In this document: piece after piece, positions 16,368-26,166 of the stretch | Layout: every line of letters begins with the position of its first letter | How positions within the stretch are numbered: the first letter of the stretch is position 1 | Assembly: GCA_036387415.1 (NCBI GenBank) | Contig: DASVTU010000038.1 | Span: 1-64,000, forward strand | Reading direction: 5' to 3' | DNA from: DASVTU01 sp036387415 | Lineage (GTDB): Bacteria > Acidobacteriota > Blastocatellia > Pyrinomonadales > Pyrinomonadaceae | DNA: 64,000 nt | Made by a program: the position numbers and the translations under genes | The notes under the pieces: generated by a model | Seen by the model: only the letters and a program-made list of their open reading frames with translations | Told to the model about the DNA's origin: nothing | The model's database searches: none

Positions 16368-18107
16368 ATGGCCGACTCAATCTTCTCTCGTCTCTTCGGT
16401 CGAGTTTCCGAATTCATCACCGGACGCACTCCGTGGCACGAACTGGGAGTCACGCTCGGCCTCGCACGCCTGCGCCGTATCCGCGACAAGTTGCGAGCCG
16501 ATAACCTCCACGACACCTCCAAGGTTATCTCGGCCAACAATCCGCCGCCCCTCGGCAAACCCGAAGAGAGACACCGCATGGCGCGCACCATCGACGGAAC
16601 CTATAACGACCTATCGCAGCCGCGCATGGGCAGCGTCGAGACGCGCTTCGGTCGCAACGTGCCGCTCGAACACGTCGTGCCGGATGAAGGCGCGGCGCTC
16701 GTCACGCCAAGCCCGCGCGCCGTCAGTCTCGAACTCATGACGCGACACAACTTTCAACCCGCGACGACCTTGAATCTGATGGCGGCTTCGTGGATTCAGT
16801 TTCAGATTCACGACTGGATGAGCCACGGCAAGAACGAAAAAGAGAACCCCATCGAGGTTCCCTTGCGCGCCGACGACAACTGGCCGGAACGACCGATGCT
16901 GGTGCGTCGTACGCGCCGCGACCCGACGCGCCCGCCGAGCGATACCGTCAAGACGCCAACATTCGTCAACTCCGAGACGCACTGGTGGGACGCCTCGCAG
17001 CTTTACGGGACGACTCAAGAGACACTCATGAAAGTGCGTTCCGGCAAGGACGGCAAACTCGTCATCGGTAACGACGGATTGCTCCCCGTTGACCCCTTCA
17101 CAGGCATCGACATCTCCGGCGTGACAGGTAATTGGTGGGTCGGCTTGAGCATGTTTCACGTCGTCTTCACGCTCGAACACAACGCCATCTGCGACCATCT
17201 CCGCGCTAAGAATCCAATGTGGTCTGACGAAGAACTCTTTAACAAGGCGCGTCTCATCAACGCCGCGTTGCTCGCCAAGATTCACACCATCGAATGGACG
17301 ACCGCCATTCTTAATCACCCGACGGCGCAGGCCGGACTCCACGGCAACTGGCTGACCATCCCGCGCTCGCAGACAGACCATCACGGCGTCCCCTATTCCA
17401 TCACAGAAGAGTTCACCTCTGTCTATCGCATGCACCCGCTCATGCCCGACGATTTCACTTTTCGCTCGCTCGCAGACAACCGCGTGCTCATGCAACGCCC
17501 GCTCCAACAGGTCATCGGCAGACACGCGCGCGAGATTGTCACGCAAATCTCCATGCCCGACCTTTTCTATTCCTTCGGCATGTCGCATCCGGGCGCTATT
17601 ACGCTGCACAACTACCCGCGCTTTATGCAGCGACTCGAACGCGAAGACGCACCGCTCATCGACCTCGCCGCCGTCGATATTCTCCGCGACCGCGAACGCG
17701 GCGTACCGCGCTACAACAAGTTTCGCCAACTGCTCGACATGCCGCGCGTCGAAACCTTCGAGGAACTGACAGGCGATAACAAGCCTCTGGCGGAGGAGAT
17801 TCGTCGCGTCTACAACAACGACATCGACCGCGTTGATTTGATGGTCGGTCTCTACGCCGAACCGCTTCCCAAAGGTTTTGGCTTCAGCGACACGGCCTTC
17901 CGCATCTTCATTCTCATGGCGACCCGACGACTCAAGAGCGACCGCTTCTTCACCGTCGATTATACGCCGAAAGTCTACACGCAGGCCGGACTCGACTGGA
18001 TTGAAGAGAACACGATGGGCACCATTCTCGCCCGACACTTCCCCCCCCTCAAACGTTTCCTCAACAAAAAAGTCAACGCCTTTCAGCCCTGGCGCGAACA
18101 GCATTAA
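16368..18107 (+). CDS. Haem peroxidase family, alpha-dioxygenase-like
   Basis: A 579-residue haem protein of the peroxidase-cyclooxygenase superfamily with features of fatty-acid alpha-dioxygenases: WIQFQIHDWMSHGKN (distal His148), THWWDASQLYG, HVVFTLEHNAICDHL, LLAKIHTIEWTTAIL, and EEFTSVYRMHPLMPDDF with Tyr353 and proximal His356 spaced as Tyr385/His388 of cyclooxygenase. Such enzymes use a tyrosyl radical to insert oxygen at the alpha carbon of fatty acids, giving 2-hydroperoxides. No signal peptide is seen. Length fits plant alpha-dioxygenases (about 630). It stands alone, with a divergent OYE gene upstream. The superfamily is certain; the alpha-dioxygenase activity is inferred from motif similarity. 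Confidence 0.82.
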   Translation: MADSIFSRLFGRVSEFITGRTPWHELGVTLGLARLRRIRDKLRADNLHDTSKVISANNPPPLGKPEERHRMARTIDGTYNDLSQPRMGSVETRFGRNVPLEHVVPDEGAALVTPSPRAVSLELMTRHNFQPATTLNLMAASWIQFQIHDWMSHGKNEKENPIEVPLRADDNWPERPMLVRRTRRDPTRPPSDTVKTPTFVNSETHWWDASQLYGTTQETLMKVRSGKDGKLVIGNDGLLPVDPFTGIDISGVTGNWWVGLSMFHVVFTLEHNAICDHLRAKNPMWSDEELFNKARLINAALLAKIHTIEWTTAILNHPTAQAGLHGNWLTIPRSQTDHHGVPYSITEEFTSVYRMHPLMPDDFTFRSLADNRVLMQRPLQQVIGRHAREIVTQISMPDLFYSFGMSHPGAITLHNYPRFMQRLEREDAPLIDLAAVDILRDRERGVPRYNKFRQLLDMPRVETFEELTGDNKPLAEEIRRVYNNDIDRVDLMVGLYAEPLPKGFGFSDTAFRIFILMATRRLKSDRFFTVDYTPKVYTQAGLDWIEENTMGTILARHFPPLKRFLNKKVNAFQPWREQH

Positions 18108-18165
18108 TGCCCGCGCAAAATCAGAACTAGCCACCGAGACATAGAGGCACCGAGATAGAAAGAAA

Positions 18166-18223
18166 GCAGTAAGCGGAAGGCGGTCAAGACGATTGAATGT
18201 CTTGACCGCCTTCCGCTTACTGC
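18166..18223. terminator. Perfect 25-bp hairpin between convergent genes
   Basis: A perfect 25-bp stem (18166-18190 with 18199-18223; arm begins GCAGTAAGCGGAAGGCGGTC) with an 8-base loop GATTGAAT. It lies between the ends of the alpha-dioxygenase-like gene and the multicopper oxidase gene, so it can serve both strands. Right of it come further copies of the word CTTACTGC. This is one member of a repeat family seen also at 16015. Confidence 0.65.
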
Positions 18224-18237
18224 ACATTGCTTACTGC

Positions 18238-21200
18238 TCACTGCACACGGAAGATGCCCCACATGCCGCCATCGAAGAGGAACGAGGTCTGGTTGCGATA
18301 GAGATAATCTCCGCGCACCTGAAACCTTCCGCCCGCGCCGTTCTTGAGCAAGAGATTAAAGTGGCTGCCCGCGCCGATGCCGTACCGAGTGCCCTCCCAT
18401 TGCGAAAACGGGTTGTGTCCCTGCATGGTCGAAGCGTTAATCCACGGCAGTTCTTCCCAGATGTGCCCGTGAAGGTTGAAGACGCTGTTGCGCGCGTGTC
18501 CACCGGGCATAAGCAGACGGAAACGAATCGGCGTGCCCGCCGCTGCCGTGAAGACTGGCGTCACAGGGTCGCCCGGTTCCATCGAGGCGGGTGGAACGGG
18601 CGAGCCGGGATGGTTGACGACCTGCGAGTTGCGAAGCGAGTTGGTAAAGACGACCTCGCGTGTCTGTTCGAGCGGAGTGTTCGGCTCGAAGCCCATACGT
18701 TTCCAGAGCGGCTCGGTGCGGTAGTTGAAAGCCTTCTGTCCTGAATCTTCCGGGTCTTCGGCTTCCGCCAGATTCGGCACCGCCGCCGCGCGCCCGTTCT
18801 CATCAAACCGCCCGCCGAAGCGGAGGTTGATGTCAGTCTGATGCAGCAGCACAAACTCTCTGAAACTGCCGCCCGCGTGCGTGACGGTCGCCTGCGCGCG
18901 GATGTTCGGCGACTCAACCCACGTCGCGCCCTGCGGCTCGATGATGAGAGCGCCGATGGCTCCCTTGTTGGAATGTTTGATGGGGTCGGACGATTGGAGA
19001 TTGGTCGCGCCAAACTCAATCGGGGCGGTGCTGCCGAAGCCGTCGGAACGCACGGTCATGTCGCCCGCAAACCATTGATAGATGGTCTGGTGGCCGGGCG
19101 CGGCGGTCTGCACTTTGTTGAAGCCAACGTTTGCTCCGTCGCTTCTCGTCACGTCGAAGAAGACGAGTTGCGGATGTAGTCCGACGTGCGTCGAAGGCTT
19201 CACTTGATTGGCGTTGAAGTGATTGACAATCATCGGCAACGTGTTGAAGCCGTCGAGGTCGAAGGCATTTTCGGGCAGACGGTTGGTGAGCGAGAGGTTG
19301 ATGCAGTCGCCCGCGTTGGCTCTCAGGATGAGCGGTTCGGGCTGGTTGGTGGCGAGTTTGCCGTTGGCGTCGAGGTCTGCGTCGCGGACATAGAGAATCG
19401 CCGTCGGGTCATGCAGACGCCCGCCCATGTTGGTGCGTGGGTTGTAGACGAGCGTGTTGTCAGGCAGAGCATCGCGCGCCAGAATCGCCGAGACGTTGAA
19501 GTTTCGCGTCGGCGCAGTCTTGGGACAGACGCCGTTGAAATCCCCTACGTTGTTGATGACGGGGCCGTGTCCGTCGGGGTTGTTCGGCAATGGCTGCAAG
19601 TCGTTCTGCGTACGGTTGTAGGCGCGCATGATGCCCCACAGTCCGTTCCACTGGTCGTCTACCGCCACGCCGGGTTGATAGAGATAGTCAGCAAACGAGC
19701 CGATGCTGCTCTTGGGGAGCGACGGGATGACGAACTCGAAGTGCTCCGAGATGCCCATCATCTGGTTGTTGCGATAGCCGGAGTTGGGGTCAGAGGGTTC
19801 AAAGAGCCACTTGATGCCGTGGACTCCGAAGTTGTGTCCCTCTTCGTGTGCGCCGATGAGGATGCGGATTTGTACTTTGTCGTCCTCGTAGGCGCGCAGG
19901 AGCGGTGTGAAGGGGTCGCGGTCGAAGACGCCGCCAGTCAGGCGGGGATAGAAGTTGGGTTGGGTGTTCATGGGCGCGAAGGCACGCGAGATGTCGGAAC
20001 GATAGACGTGCGAGAGGTCGCCTGCGAGACCCGTCGCTTGCTGTGGGTTGGAGGCGTCGGGGTTGTCAACTATGCGGAGCGGGATGGGTTCGTTGCGATA
20101 GTTGACGACGAAGGTGCCAACATCGTCCGCAGAGATGGCTTCGGGACATGGCGGGGCGGGCGCGTTTGCTTCGTGCCCTTCCAGCACGGGACATTTATCG
20201 GGCGGTTCGAGCAGGAATGGAAGCCCGACCTCTTTTCTGCCGGGCGGATTGATGGCTCGCGCGGGGTCAGGCACAGGCAAACCGTTGGCATCGACGCCGC
20301 CGCCATCCTTGTAGGCGTGTTGGAAGTCGGCAAACTCAATCAGGAATTCACGATAACTGTCCGACGGGTTGGCCGTCAGGATGTCTGCACGAAAACTGGT
20401 GGGGCCGCCGTCGAAGCGCGTGCCGAATAGCTGACCTGTTTCGGAGTGTCTCCACGTCGAGCCGCGCGGCTCTATGACCAGTCCGGCGTAGAGGCCGACT
20501 TGCTGATGCGTCGAGGGGCCGAAGTGGTCGTGTGTGAAGGCGGTGCGGAGCGTGCGGTCTTCGCCCGCGCGGTTGCGTACGTCGTCGGCGAACCAACGCG
20601 AGATGGTCGTCTGTGCGCCGAGATAATCGGGTTTGCCGTCGCGGTTCTCGTCGGGGCCGACGCCGAAGAATGGATGCGGCTTGGGCGTGAGCGAGAAGCG
20701 CGTACCGCCGCCGAAGGGTTCGAGGCCGCCGCGTGCGTTGATGGCTTCGATGCGTTCCTGCACTTCGCCGGGGCTGAAAGAGCCGTCTTCGTAGTTCCAT
20801 CCGTTGGCTGCGCCGTCGGAGGCAAGCACGTCGAACTTAACGAGATGGATGTGCTGTCCCATGATGTCGGTCGGAGTCTTGACCTGAAAGTCGTCAACCT
20901 CGTAGGTCTTCGGGACAAGGTTGGTGAACTGGAACGTGATGCAGTCGTTGGTGTTGCCACGGAAGAAGAGAGGTTCGGGCGGGCGCGTGCCGTTTTTGAA
21001 AGCGGCCACGTCGTCCCAGAGCGCGGAAATGCGCTGCTGCGGGAAGTGCCAGCCAGCCTTGTTGAATTTCACGTCGAGTTGAATGTTGGCCGACTTGTAG
21101 AGTCGCGGATTGCCGATGGCGAGGCCGTCATCGTTGACGCAGGGGTCGGCGAAGGGCGCGCCCGATTGTGGCGGCAGACCGTTGGTGAAGAAGAAGCCGG

Positions 21201-24200
21201 GCGTACCCGCCGGAGTAAAGCTGGCGTGTGTGCGTTGGGCGTGGAAGTTCATCGCGGCCTGCTCGGTCGGCGTGCCCTGTTCGGGTAGGGCTTTGGCGTC
21301 TGCTTCAACGATGCGTTTGTCGAAGCTCAGGCGGTTCTCTTCGTGTTCCGACTCTCCGGCGACGATGATGTGACGCGGCAGACCACCGTCGTCAACGGTG
21401 TCGAGCGGCGGATGCGGCGGACGGTGTCCGGCGACTCCGGGCACGAAGAACGGATAGCCGGGATTGCCCGTGCCCGCGACCTGCGGTTGTCCGTTGACGA
21501 TGGAGACTTGCGCCTGCGGCATCGGCGGCATCGCTAATGTCGGAATCGGAACGAGCGCGGGGATGGGCGTGCCGCGCGCGATTTCGCCGTCGGGGTAGGC
21601 GCGTGTGCCGGGCACGGGTCGGCCTTCGGCGTCGAGTGGCGTGCCTTCCTCGAACACGTCATGGACGCGCCACAAGCCCCACATGCCCATCGCGAAGTGC
21701 GGATAGAAATGGCAATGGAAGATGGCGTCGCCGGGTGTCTTGTTGCGGTTGCCGGAGCCGCGCAGAATGTCTGTGACGAACGAGAAGCCGGGGCCGAAGG
21801 CTTGACTGTCGAGCGTGGTGGAATTTTCGCTGTCGGGCGTGTGGAGCCACTGGTGCGCGTGCAGGTGGTGGATGTGATGTTCCTTCGGTCCGGCGTGCGC
21901 GATTCTCATCTTCACGGGGTCGTTGAGATAGCTCGGATAGGTGTTCGAAGGGTCTTCGGGGAAGAAGGCTTTGGTCGCTTTCGGCCCCGCGATGATTTGA
22001 CCGGACGTGTTTTGCGTGTTGGCTGGCACGTCAACAATCATGGCCGGGTCGCCGACCGCCCACGATGTCAGGAAAAACTCCTCGTAGAGACATTCGGGAC
22101 AATCGTGGACGGGGCCGACGCCGAGACGATTGGCTAAAACTTCGGAGCCGATGCCACCCGTGCCATAGTTAATGGCGAAGGCGTCGCGCACGCTGTGGAG
22201 CGTGTGCGAGAGAATCGGGTCTTCAAAGAATTGTGGGAAGGCTTGCACGGCTTTTATCTCGTCGTGGTAGACGAGCGTGAACTCGCGGAAGGGCTGGTTG
22301 CGGTTGGGTTGCACGGGGAACGATTCGTACGTTCCGGGCGGAAACGCCCCGCGCGCAGGCCCCGTGATGATGGCGCGGAGGTCGTCGTGCACAATCTGAT
22401 TGCCCTGCAGAATACGCAGGATGGGCTGCCCCACGCGCGGGTGGCCTGCCGGATAGACGGCATCATAGTTGATGATGGGTTGGTTGTTGGGCGTGCGTCC
22501 GATGGTCGCCCATTCCATCTCCTGACGCGTGACCTGCGAGCGATACCACTCCGCGCCTTTGGGTTCGACGTTGACCATGCCGAACAGACCCATCGCCAGA
22601 GTGCCGCCGTCGCCTTCGCCGCCCGTCGTCGCAGCGGTGCTGTAGAAAAGGTGGTTGCCTTCGCGCTCGGCGTCGTAGGTGTAGGTGATGGAGCCGCCGG
22701 GTTCGACGAGACTGTTCGTGTTGACGCCGACGTTGGAGCCGTCGTCATTGATGGAATTGACGAGTTGCAGGCCGACGACGTGGACGGAGGCGGCGCGCGT
22801 CTTCGGTTGATTGTCGTTCGCGCGATTCTGACCGAGAAGGTTCTGGAAGTTTATCTTCAACTTCTGCCCGACGTTCATGCGGAGCACAAGCGGGCGGGCG
22901 CGTTTGCCTTCGCGCAGGCGCACATTGCCCGGCGCGAGACCGAGTGAAGAATTGATGGGGACGACATCGCGGCGGAGCGCATAAATCATGCCTGCTGGAT
23001 TAAACGCGCCGTAGCGATTGTAGAAGAAGGCATAGTCGAGGGCGACGACATCCGCTTCGATGGTGTCGCCGACGACGGGCGTCGGGAGCGGCGTCGGTTG
23101 GGTTGTTGGCGTGGGCGTCGGCGTCGGGGTCGGCGCGGGGTTGTTGTTGACGATGGCCTGCCAGTGCGGTTCCTCGTCGAGCACGGTGTTATTCGTCAGA
23201 CGCGTCTGCGCCGCGCCGTCGGTGTTCATGTAATAGATTTCGTGGTTGCTGTTGCGCGCGGAGGTGAAAGAGATTTTCGTCCCGTCGGGCGACCATGCGG
23301 CGTCGTCGTCGAGCGCGGTGTTGTTGGTCAGACGCAATTGTGCTGCGCCGTCCGAGTTCATCACGTAGATTTCGCGGTTGCCGTCGCGTTGCGCGGTGAA
23401 GGCGATGCGTCTGCCGTCGGGCGACCAGAAGGGTTCTTCGTCGCCGCCCGAAGCGTTGGTCAGACGCGTGGGTTGCGTGCCGTCCGAGTTCATCACGTGA
23501 ATCTCGTCGTCGCCGCTCGCATGATGACGGTAGGCGATTTTCGAGCCGTCGGGCGACCAGGCGGGGTCGCGGTCGTTGGCGAAGAAGTTGGTGATGTTGG
23601 TGAGACCGAAGCCGTCAACGAAGACGACGTAGATTTCGTAATTCCCATCACGATTGCTGGTGAAAGCAAGCTGTGTCCCGTCGGGCGACCATGCGGCGTC
23701 GTTGTCGTTGGCGGGGTTGTCTGTGAGACGCCGGAGGTTCGTGCCGTCGGCATTCATGAGATAGATTTCCTCGTTGCCGTCGCGCGTGGAGGTGAACGCA
23801 ATCTGGGTTCCGTCGGGCGACCACGCGGGGTCTGAATCGTTGGCGGCGTTATTGGTGAGACGCGTCTGCACCGTGCCGTCGGCGTTCATGGAATAGATTT
23901 CGTTGTTGCCGTCGCGTGCGGAGGTAAAGACGATTTTGCCGTTGGGTTTGAGCGTGGGAGACGCGGGGACTTTTTCGGAGTAGGTCGCCCAGCGGACGGC
24001 GGCGTCGAAGAGTTCCCAACCATTGTTGTTGAGGCTGGCCGCTGTGTCGGCAGACAGGTAGTAGCCGACGCGACGCCCCTTCGCCGTTGCGGAGACCATC
24101 ACTGCACCGCGTTCGTAACCGAAGATGGTCGCCCGGTTGGTGTTACCTGCGAGCGTCGCAACTTTGGCGGCGTTGACGTTAGGCTTGCCCCACGCGAACT

Positions 24201-26166
24201 GCTGTGGCGCAGAGACGACGCCGACTGTTCCGGTGAATCCGGCGGCCAACGGATGATTCGGATTCGTAATCAGCACGCCCGACTCGCTCCCTGCGTAACC
24301 GTTGTCGGTTCCACTGACGGCTCCGGTCATGCCCATTTCGTCAAACAGAAACGCCTTTGAAATCATGACGGGCACAGTCACGTCGCGGAACTTCGTGTTG
24401 ACATCGGCATTGGGAACGGTGTCAGGAATGTAGACGAGCGTTTTGTCGTTGGCGTCGGCGGTCGTGGTGCTCGCCGCGTTCTTGACGCGGACTTTGAAAC
24501 CGAGATTGGAGAGACGCGAAATGACGGCGTTCTCGGCGCTATTGAGCGTGACCGAGCCAGTCACGAAGAGGACGGTCGGCGGCTGAATCGCCCAGTTGAT
24601 AGCGGCATCGAAGAGTGCCCAACCGTTGTTGTTGAGATAGGCCGCCGCGTCGCCCGTGAGAAAGAAACCGACCCGGCGCGCGGGCGCGTTCATGCCCACC
24701 ATCGACGCGCCGCGCTCGTAGCCATAAATCGTCGTCTTGTTGGAATCAGTCAGAACAGTCGCCACCTTCGCCGCGCTCAATGCGGGGCGTCCCCACGCGA
24801 ACGACTGCGGGATGGTCGCCACCGTTACCGCACCCGCCGGAAAACCCGCCGCGAGGGGATGACTCGCGTCTGCGATGGCGAGTTGGGTCTGTCCGCCGAG
24901 GTTGTTGTAATCGGTGTCGAGGACGTTGCCCGTCATCTGCATATCGTCAAAGAGTGCGGCGTCGGAGACGACCACAGGCACGCCGATGTCGCGCAACTTC
25001 GTGCCGACATCCGTTGCGGTAATCGTCTCTGAAACGAAGACGACCGACATGCCCACGGCGTCTGCGGTGTTCATGGATGCGCCGTCCTTCAACACGACTT
25101 TGTAGCCCAGACTTTCCAGACGCGACTTGATAGCACCGTCGCTCGCGTTGAGCGCGGTCGAGCCGACCACCATCAACACCGATTTCGTCACCCAGTTAAT
25201 CGCCGCATCAAAAAGCGCCCATCCATCGTTGTTCAAAGCGGGCGGCGTATCTCCGAAAAGAAAGATGCCGACGCGTCGGGCGGGCGCGTCCAGACTAATC
25301 ATCGACGCGCCGCGCTCGTAGCCGAAGACGCCGAATTGCTCCGGCTGATTCCGCAGACGCGCCACACGTTCCGCGCCCGCGCTCGGACGACCCCACGCGA
25401 AATGCTGCGGCGAATTCGTCACCGTCACTTCGCCTTTCAATCCGGCGGCGAGCGGATGCGTCGGGTCGTTAATCACCAGATTCGTCTGACTCATCGTGTT
25501 CGCCCAATCCACGGTTGATGTCGAACCCGTCATCGCCATGTCGTCAAAGAGTGCGGCCTCCGCAACCACCACGGGCACGGTCACGTCGCGAAACTTCGTC
25601 AAGACGTGCTCGGAGTTGCACGTCTCGGAGATGTAGACGACGGCCTTGCCCGTCGCATCCGCTGTCGCTGCGCTCACGGCGTCTTTCAACGTCACCGCGT
25701 AGCCCAGAGTTTCCAGACGCAACTTGATGGCGCTGTCGCCGCCGTTGAGCGTCGTGGAACCGACGACCAGCAACGCCGCATCGGCAGGCGACTGCACGAC
25801 GGCCAACGCCGACGACGTTGCTCCGGCGGCGGCTGCTAACGACGACGCACCAGCCGCTTCGTTTTCATCGTCAGCGGTCGTCTCGCCAACAGTTTTGTCA
25901 ACCACTCTGTTAGCAGTTGCCTCCGCGGCGTTTCGCTCGTCGGACGGTTCGGCGGGTGTCGTCGCGTCGCCCGTGGCAGGCGGCGTGTTAGACGTTGATG
26001 CGTCGGCCACCGAGATGCCTTCGGTCACGATTCTTCTGGCCTGAGCCGTCCAGAGATTACACATCAACATGCAGAGCGTGAGGGCGAAGACCGAGGCGAA
26101 CCGGAACGCGCCCGGCTCCTGCCTGAACGAATAGTTTTGATGGGCGCGAATTTTCGTATGACGCAT
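18238..26166 (-). CDS. Giant secreted multicopper oxidase-like protein with TolB propeller
   Basis: A 2642-residue protein. Order: signal peptide (ending near residue 45), a low-complexity Ala/Thr/Glu region (50-130), three tandem repeats of about 200 residues (131-727), six TolB/WD40-like blades (744-1005; WSPDGT and DGNxEIY motifs), a Pro/Thr linker (1008-1035), then about 1600 residues of cupredoxin-like domains. Copper-type motifs include HHIHHLHAHQW, FHCHFYPHFAMGMW (type 1/3 arrangement), HIHLVKFDVLASDGAANGW, HDHFGPSTHQQVGLYAGL, STHVGLHPQLVFFDV and FNLHGHIWE. It should act outside the cell; metal oxidation, as for MnxG-type giant oxidases, is an inference. The ATG at 26166 follows AAGGAG by eight bases and is chosen over an upstream ATG. 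Confidence 0.85.
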   Translation of the reverse strand: MRHTKIRAHQNYSFRQEPGAFRFASVFALTLCMLMCNLWTAQARRIVTEGISVADASTSNTPPATGDATTPAEPSDERNAAEATANRVVDKTVGETTADDENEAAGASSLAAAAGATSSALAVVQSPADAALLVVGSTTLNGGDSAIKLRLETLGYAVTLKDAVSAATADATGKAVVYISETCNSEHVLTKFRDVTVPVVVAEAALFDDMAMTGSTSTVDWANTMSQTNLVINDPTHPLAAGLKGEVTVTNSPQHFAWGRPSAGAERVARLRNQPEQFGVFGYERGASMISLDAPARRVGIFLFGDTPPALNNDGWALFDAAINWVTKSVLMVVGSTALNASDGAIKSRLESLGYKVVLKDGASMNTADAVGMSVVFVSETITATDVGTKLRDIGVPVVVSDAALFDDMQMTGNVLDTDYNNLGGQTQLAIADASHPLAAGFPAGAVTVATIPQSFAWGRPALSAAKVATVLTDSNKTTIYGYERGASMVGMNAPARRVGFFLTGDAAAYLNNNGWALFDAAINWAIQPPTVLFVTGSVTLNSAENAVISRLSNLGFKVRVKNAASTTTADANDKTLVYIPDTVPNADVNTKFRDVTVPVMISKAFLFDEMGMTGAVSGTDNGYAGSESGVLITNPNHPLAAGFTGTVGVVSAPQQFAWGKPNVNAAKVATLAGNTNRATIFGYERGAVMVSATAKGRRVGYYLSADTAASLNNNGWELFDAAVRWATYSEKVPASPTLKPNGKIVFTSARDGNNEIYSMNADGTVQTRLTNNAANDSDPAWSPDGTQIAFTSTRDGNEEIYLMNADGTNLRRLTDNPANDNDAAWSPDGTQLAFTSNRDGNYEIYVVFVDGFGLTNITNFFANDRDPAWSPDGSKIAYRHHASGDDEIHVMNSDGTQPTRLTNASGGDEEPFWSPDGRRIAFTAQRDGNREIYVMNSDGAAQLRLTNNTALDDDAAWSPDGTKISFTSARNSNHEIYYMNTDGAAQTRLTNNTVLDEEPHWQAIVNNNPAPTPTPTPTPTTQPTPLPTPVVGDTIEADVVALDYAFFYNRYGAFNPAGMIYALRRDVVPINSSLGLAPGNVRLREGKRARPLVLRMNVGQKLKINFQNLLGQNRANDNQPKTRAASVHVVGLQLVNSINDDGSNVGVNTNSLVEPGGSITYTYDAEREGNHLFYSTAATTGGEGDGGTLAMGLFGMVNVEPKGAEWYRSQVTRQEMEWATIGRTPNNQPIINYDAVYPAGHPRVGQPILRILQGNQIVHDDLRAIITGPARGAFPPGTYESFPVQPNRNQPFREFTLVYHDEIKAVQAFPQFFEDPILSHTLHSVRDAFAINYGTGGIGSEVLANRLGVGPVHDCPECLYEEFFLTSWAVGDPAMIVDVPANTQNTSGQIIAGPKATKAFFPEDPSNTYPSYLNDPVKMRIAHAGPKEHHIHHLHAHQWLHTPDSENSTTLDSQAFGPGFSFVTDILRGSGNRNKTPGDAIFHCHFYPHFAMGMWGLWRVHDVFEEGTPLDAEGRPVPGTRAYPDGEIARGTPIPALVPIPTLAMPPMPQAQVSIVNGQPQVAGTGNPGYPFFVPGVAGHRPPHPPLDTVDDGGLPRHIIVAGESEHEENRLSFDKRIVEADAKALPEQGTPTEQAAMNFHAQRTHASFTPAGTPGFFFTNGLPPQSGAPFADPCVNDDGLAIGNPRLYKSANIQLDVKFNKAGWHFPQQRISALWDDVAAFKNGTRPPEPLFFRGNTNDCITFQFTNLVPKTYEVDDFQVKTPTDIMGQHIHLVKFDVLASDGAANGWNYEDGSFSPGEVQERIEAINARGGLEPFGGGTRFSLTPKPHPFFGVGPDENRDGKPDYLGAQTTISRWFADDVRNRAGEDRTLRTAFTHDHFGPSTHQQVGLYAGLVIEPRGSTWRHSETGQLFGTRFDGGPTSFRADILTANPSDSYREFLIEFADFQHAYKDGGGVDANGLPVPDPARAINPPGRKEVGLPFLLEPPDKCPVLEGHEANAPAPPCPEAISADDVGTFVVNYRNEPIPLRIVDNPDASNPQQATGLAGDLSHVYRSDISRAFAPMNTQPNFYPRLTGGVFDRDPFTPLLRAYEDDKVQIRILIGAHEEGHNFGVHGIKWLFEPSDPNSGYRNNQMMGISEHFEFVIPSLPKSSIGSFADYLYQPGVAVDDQWNGLWGIMRAYNRTQNDLQPLPNNPDGHGPVINNVGDFNGVCPKTAPTRNFNVSAILARDALPDNTLVYNPRTNMGGRLHDPTAILYVRDADLDANGKLATNQPEPLILRANAGDCINLSLTNRLPENAFDLDGFNTLPMIVNHFNANQVKPSTHVGLHPQLVFFDVTRSDGANVGFNKVQTAAPGHQTIYQWFAGDMTVRSDGFGSTAPIEFGATNLQSSDPIKHSNKGAIGALIIEPQGATWVESPNIRAQATVTHAGGSFREFVLLHQTDINLRFGGRFDENGRAAAVPNLAEAEDPEDSGQKAFNYRTEPLWKRMGFEPNTPLEQTREVVFTNSLRNSQVVNHPGSPVPPASMEPGDPVTPVFTAAAGTPIRFRLLMPGGHARNSVFNLHGHIWEELPWINASTMQGHNPFSQWEGTRYGIGAGSHFNLLLKNGAGGRFQVRGDYLYRNQTSFLFDGGMWGIFRVQ
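23155..23937 (-). repeat. Six TolB-like propeller blades inside the multicopper protein
   Basis: Six consecutive units of about 43 residues (about 130 bases), each with I-F/Y-S-R-D-G-N-x-E-I-Y, a M-N-x-D-G turn, R-L-T-N and W-S-P-D-G. This is the TolB/PD40 blade. The units are well conserved at DNA level, so recent duplication or gene conversion is likely. A propeller of this kind normally binds a protein or polymer partner. Confidence 0.85.
23985..25776 (-). repeat. Three tandem ~200-residue repeats in the multicopper protein
   Basis: Three homologous units (residues 131-329, 330-528 and 529-727), each starting with LxVVGSTxLN, then RLxxLGYxVxxKD, KxRDVxVPVV, LFDDMxMTG, HPLAAGF, QxFAWGRP, GYERGASM and RRVGxFLxGD, ending NNxGWALFDAAINW. 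The fold is probably alpha/beta (ThuA- or flavodoxin-like in pattern). I do not know a named family for it. Confidence 0.75.

Noticed and set aside
16611..18227. 538-codon open frame on the minus strand
   Set aside because: It lies entirely antisense to the haem peroxidase gene, which has clear family motifs; the antisense product has no recognisable domain. GC-rich third positions create such frames.
19186..20430. 414-codon open frame on the plus strand
   Set aside because: Antisense to the cupredoxin part of the multicopper protein; it is an opposite-strand shadow.
23155..23937. Direct repeats of about 130 bp that could be a mobile or satellite repeat
   Set aside because: They are in frame and encode TolB-type propeller blades, so they are explained by the protein.
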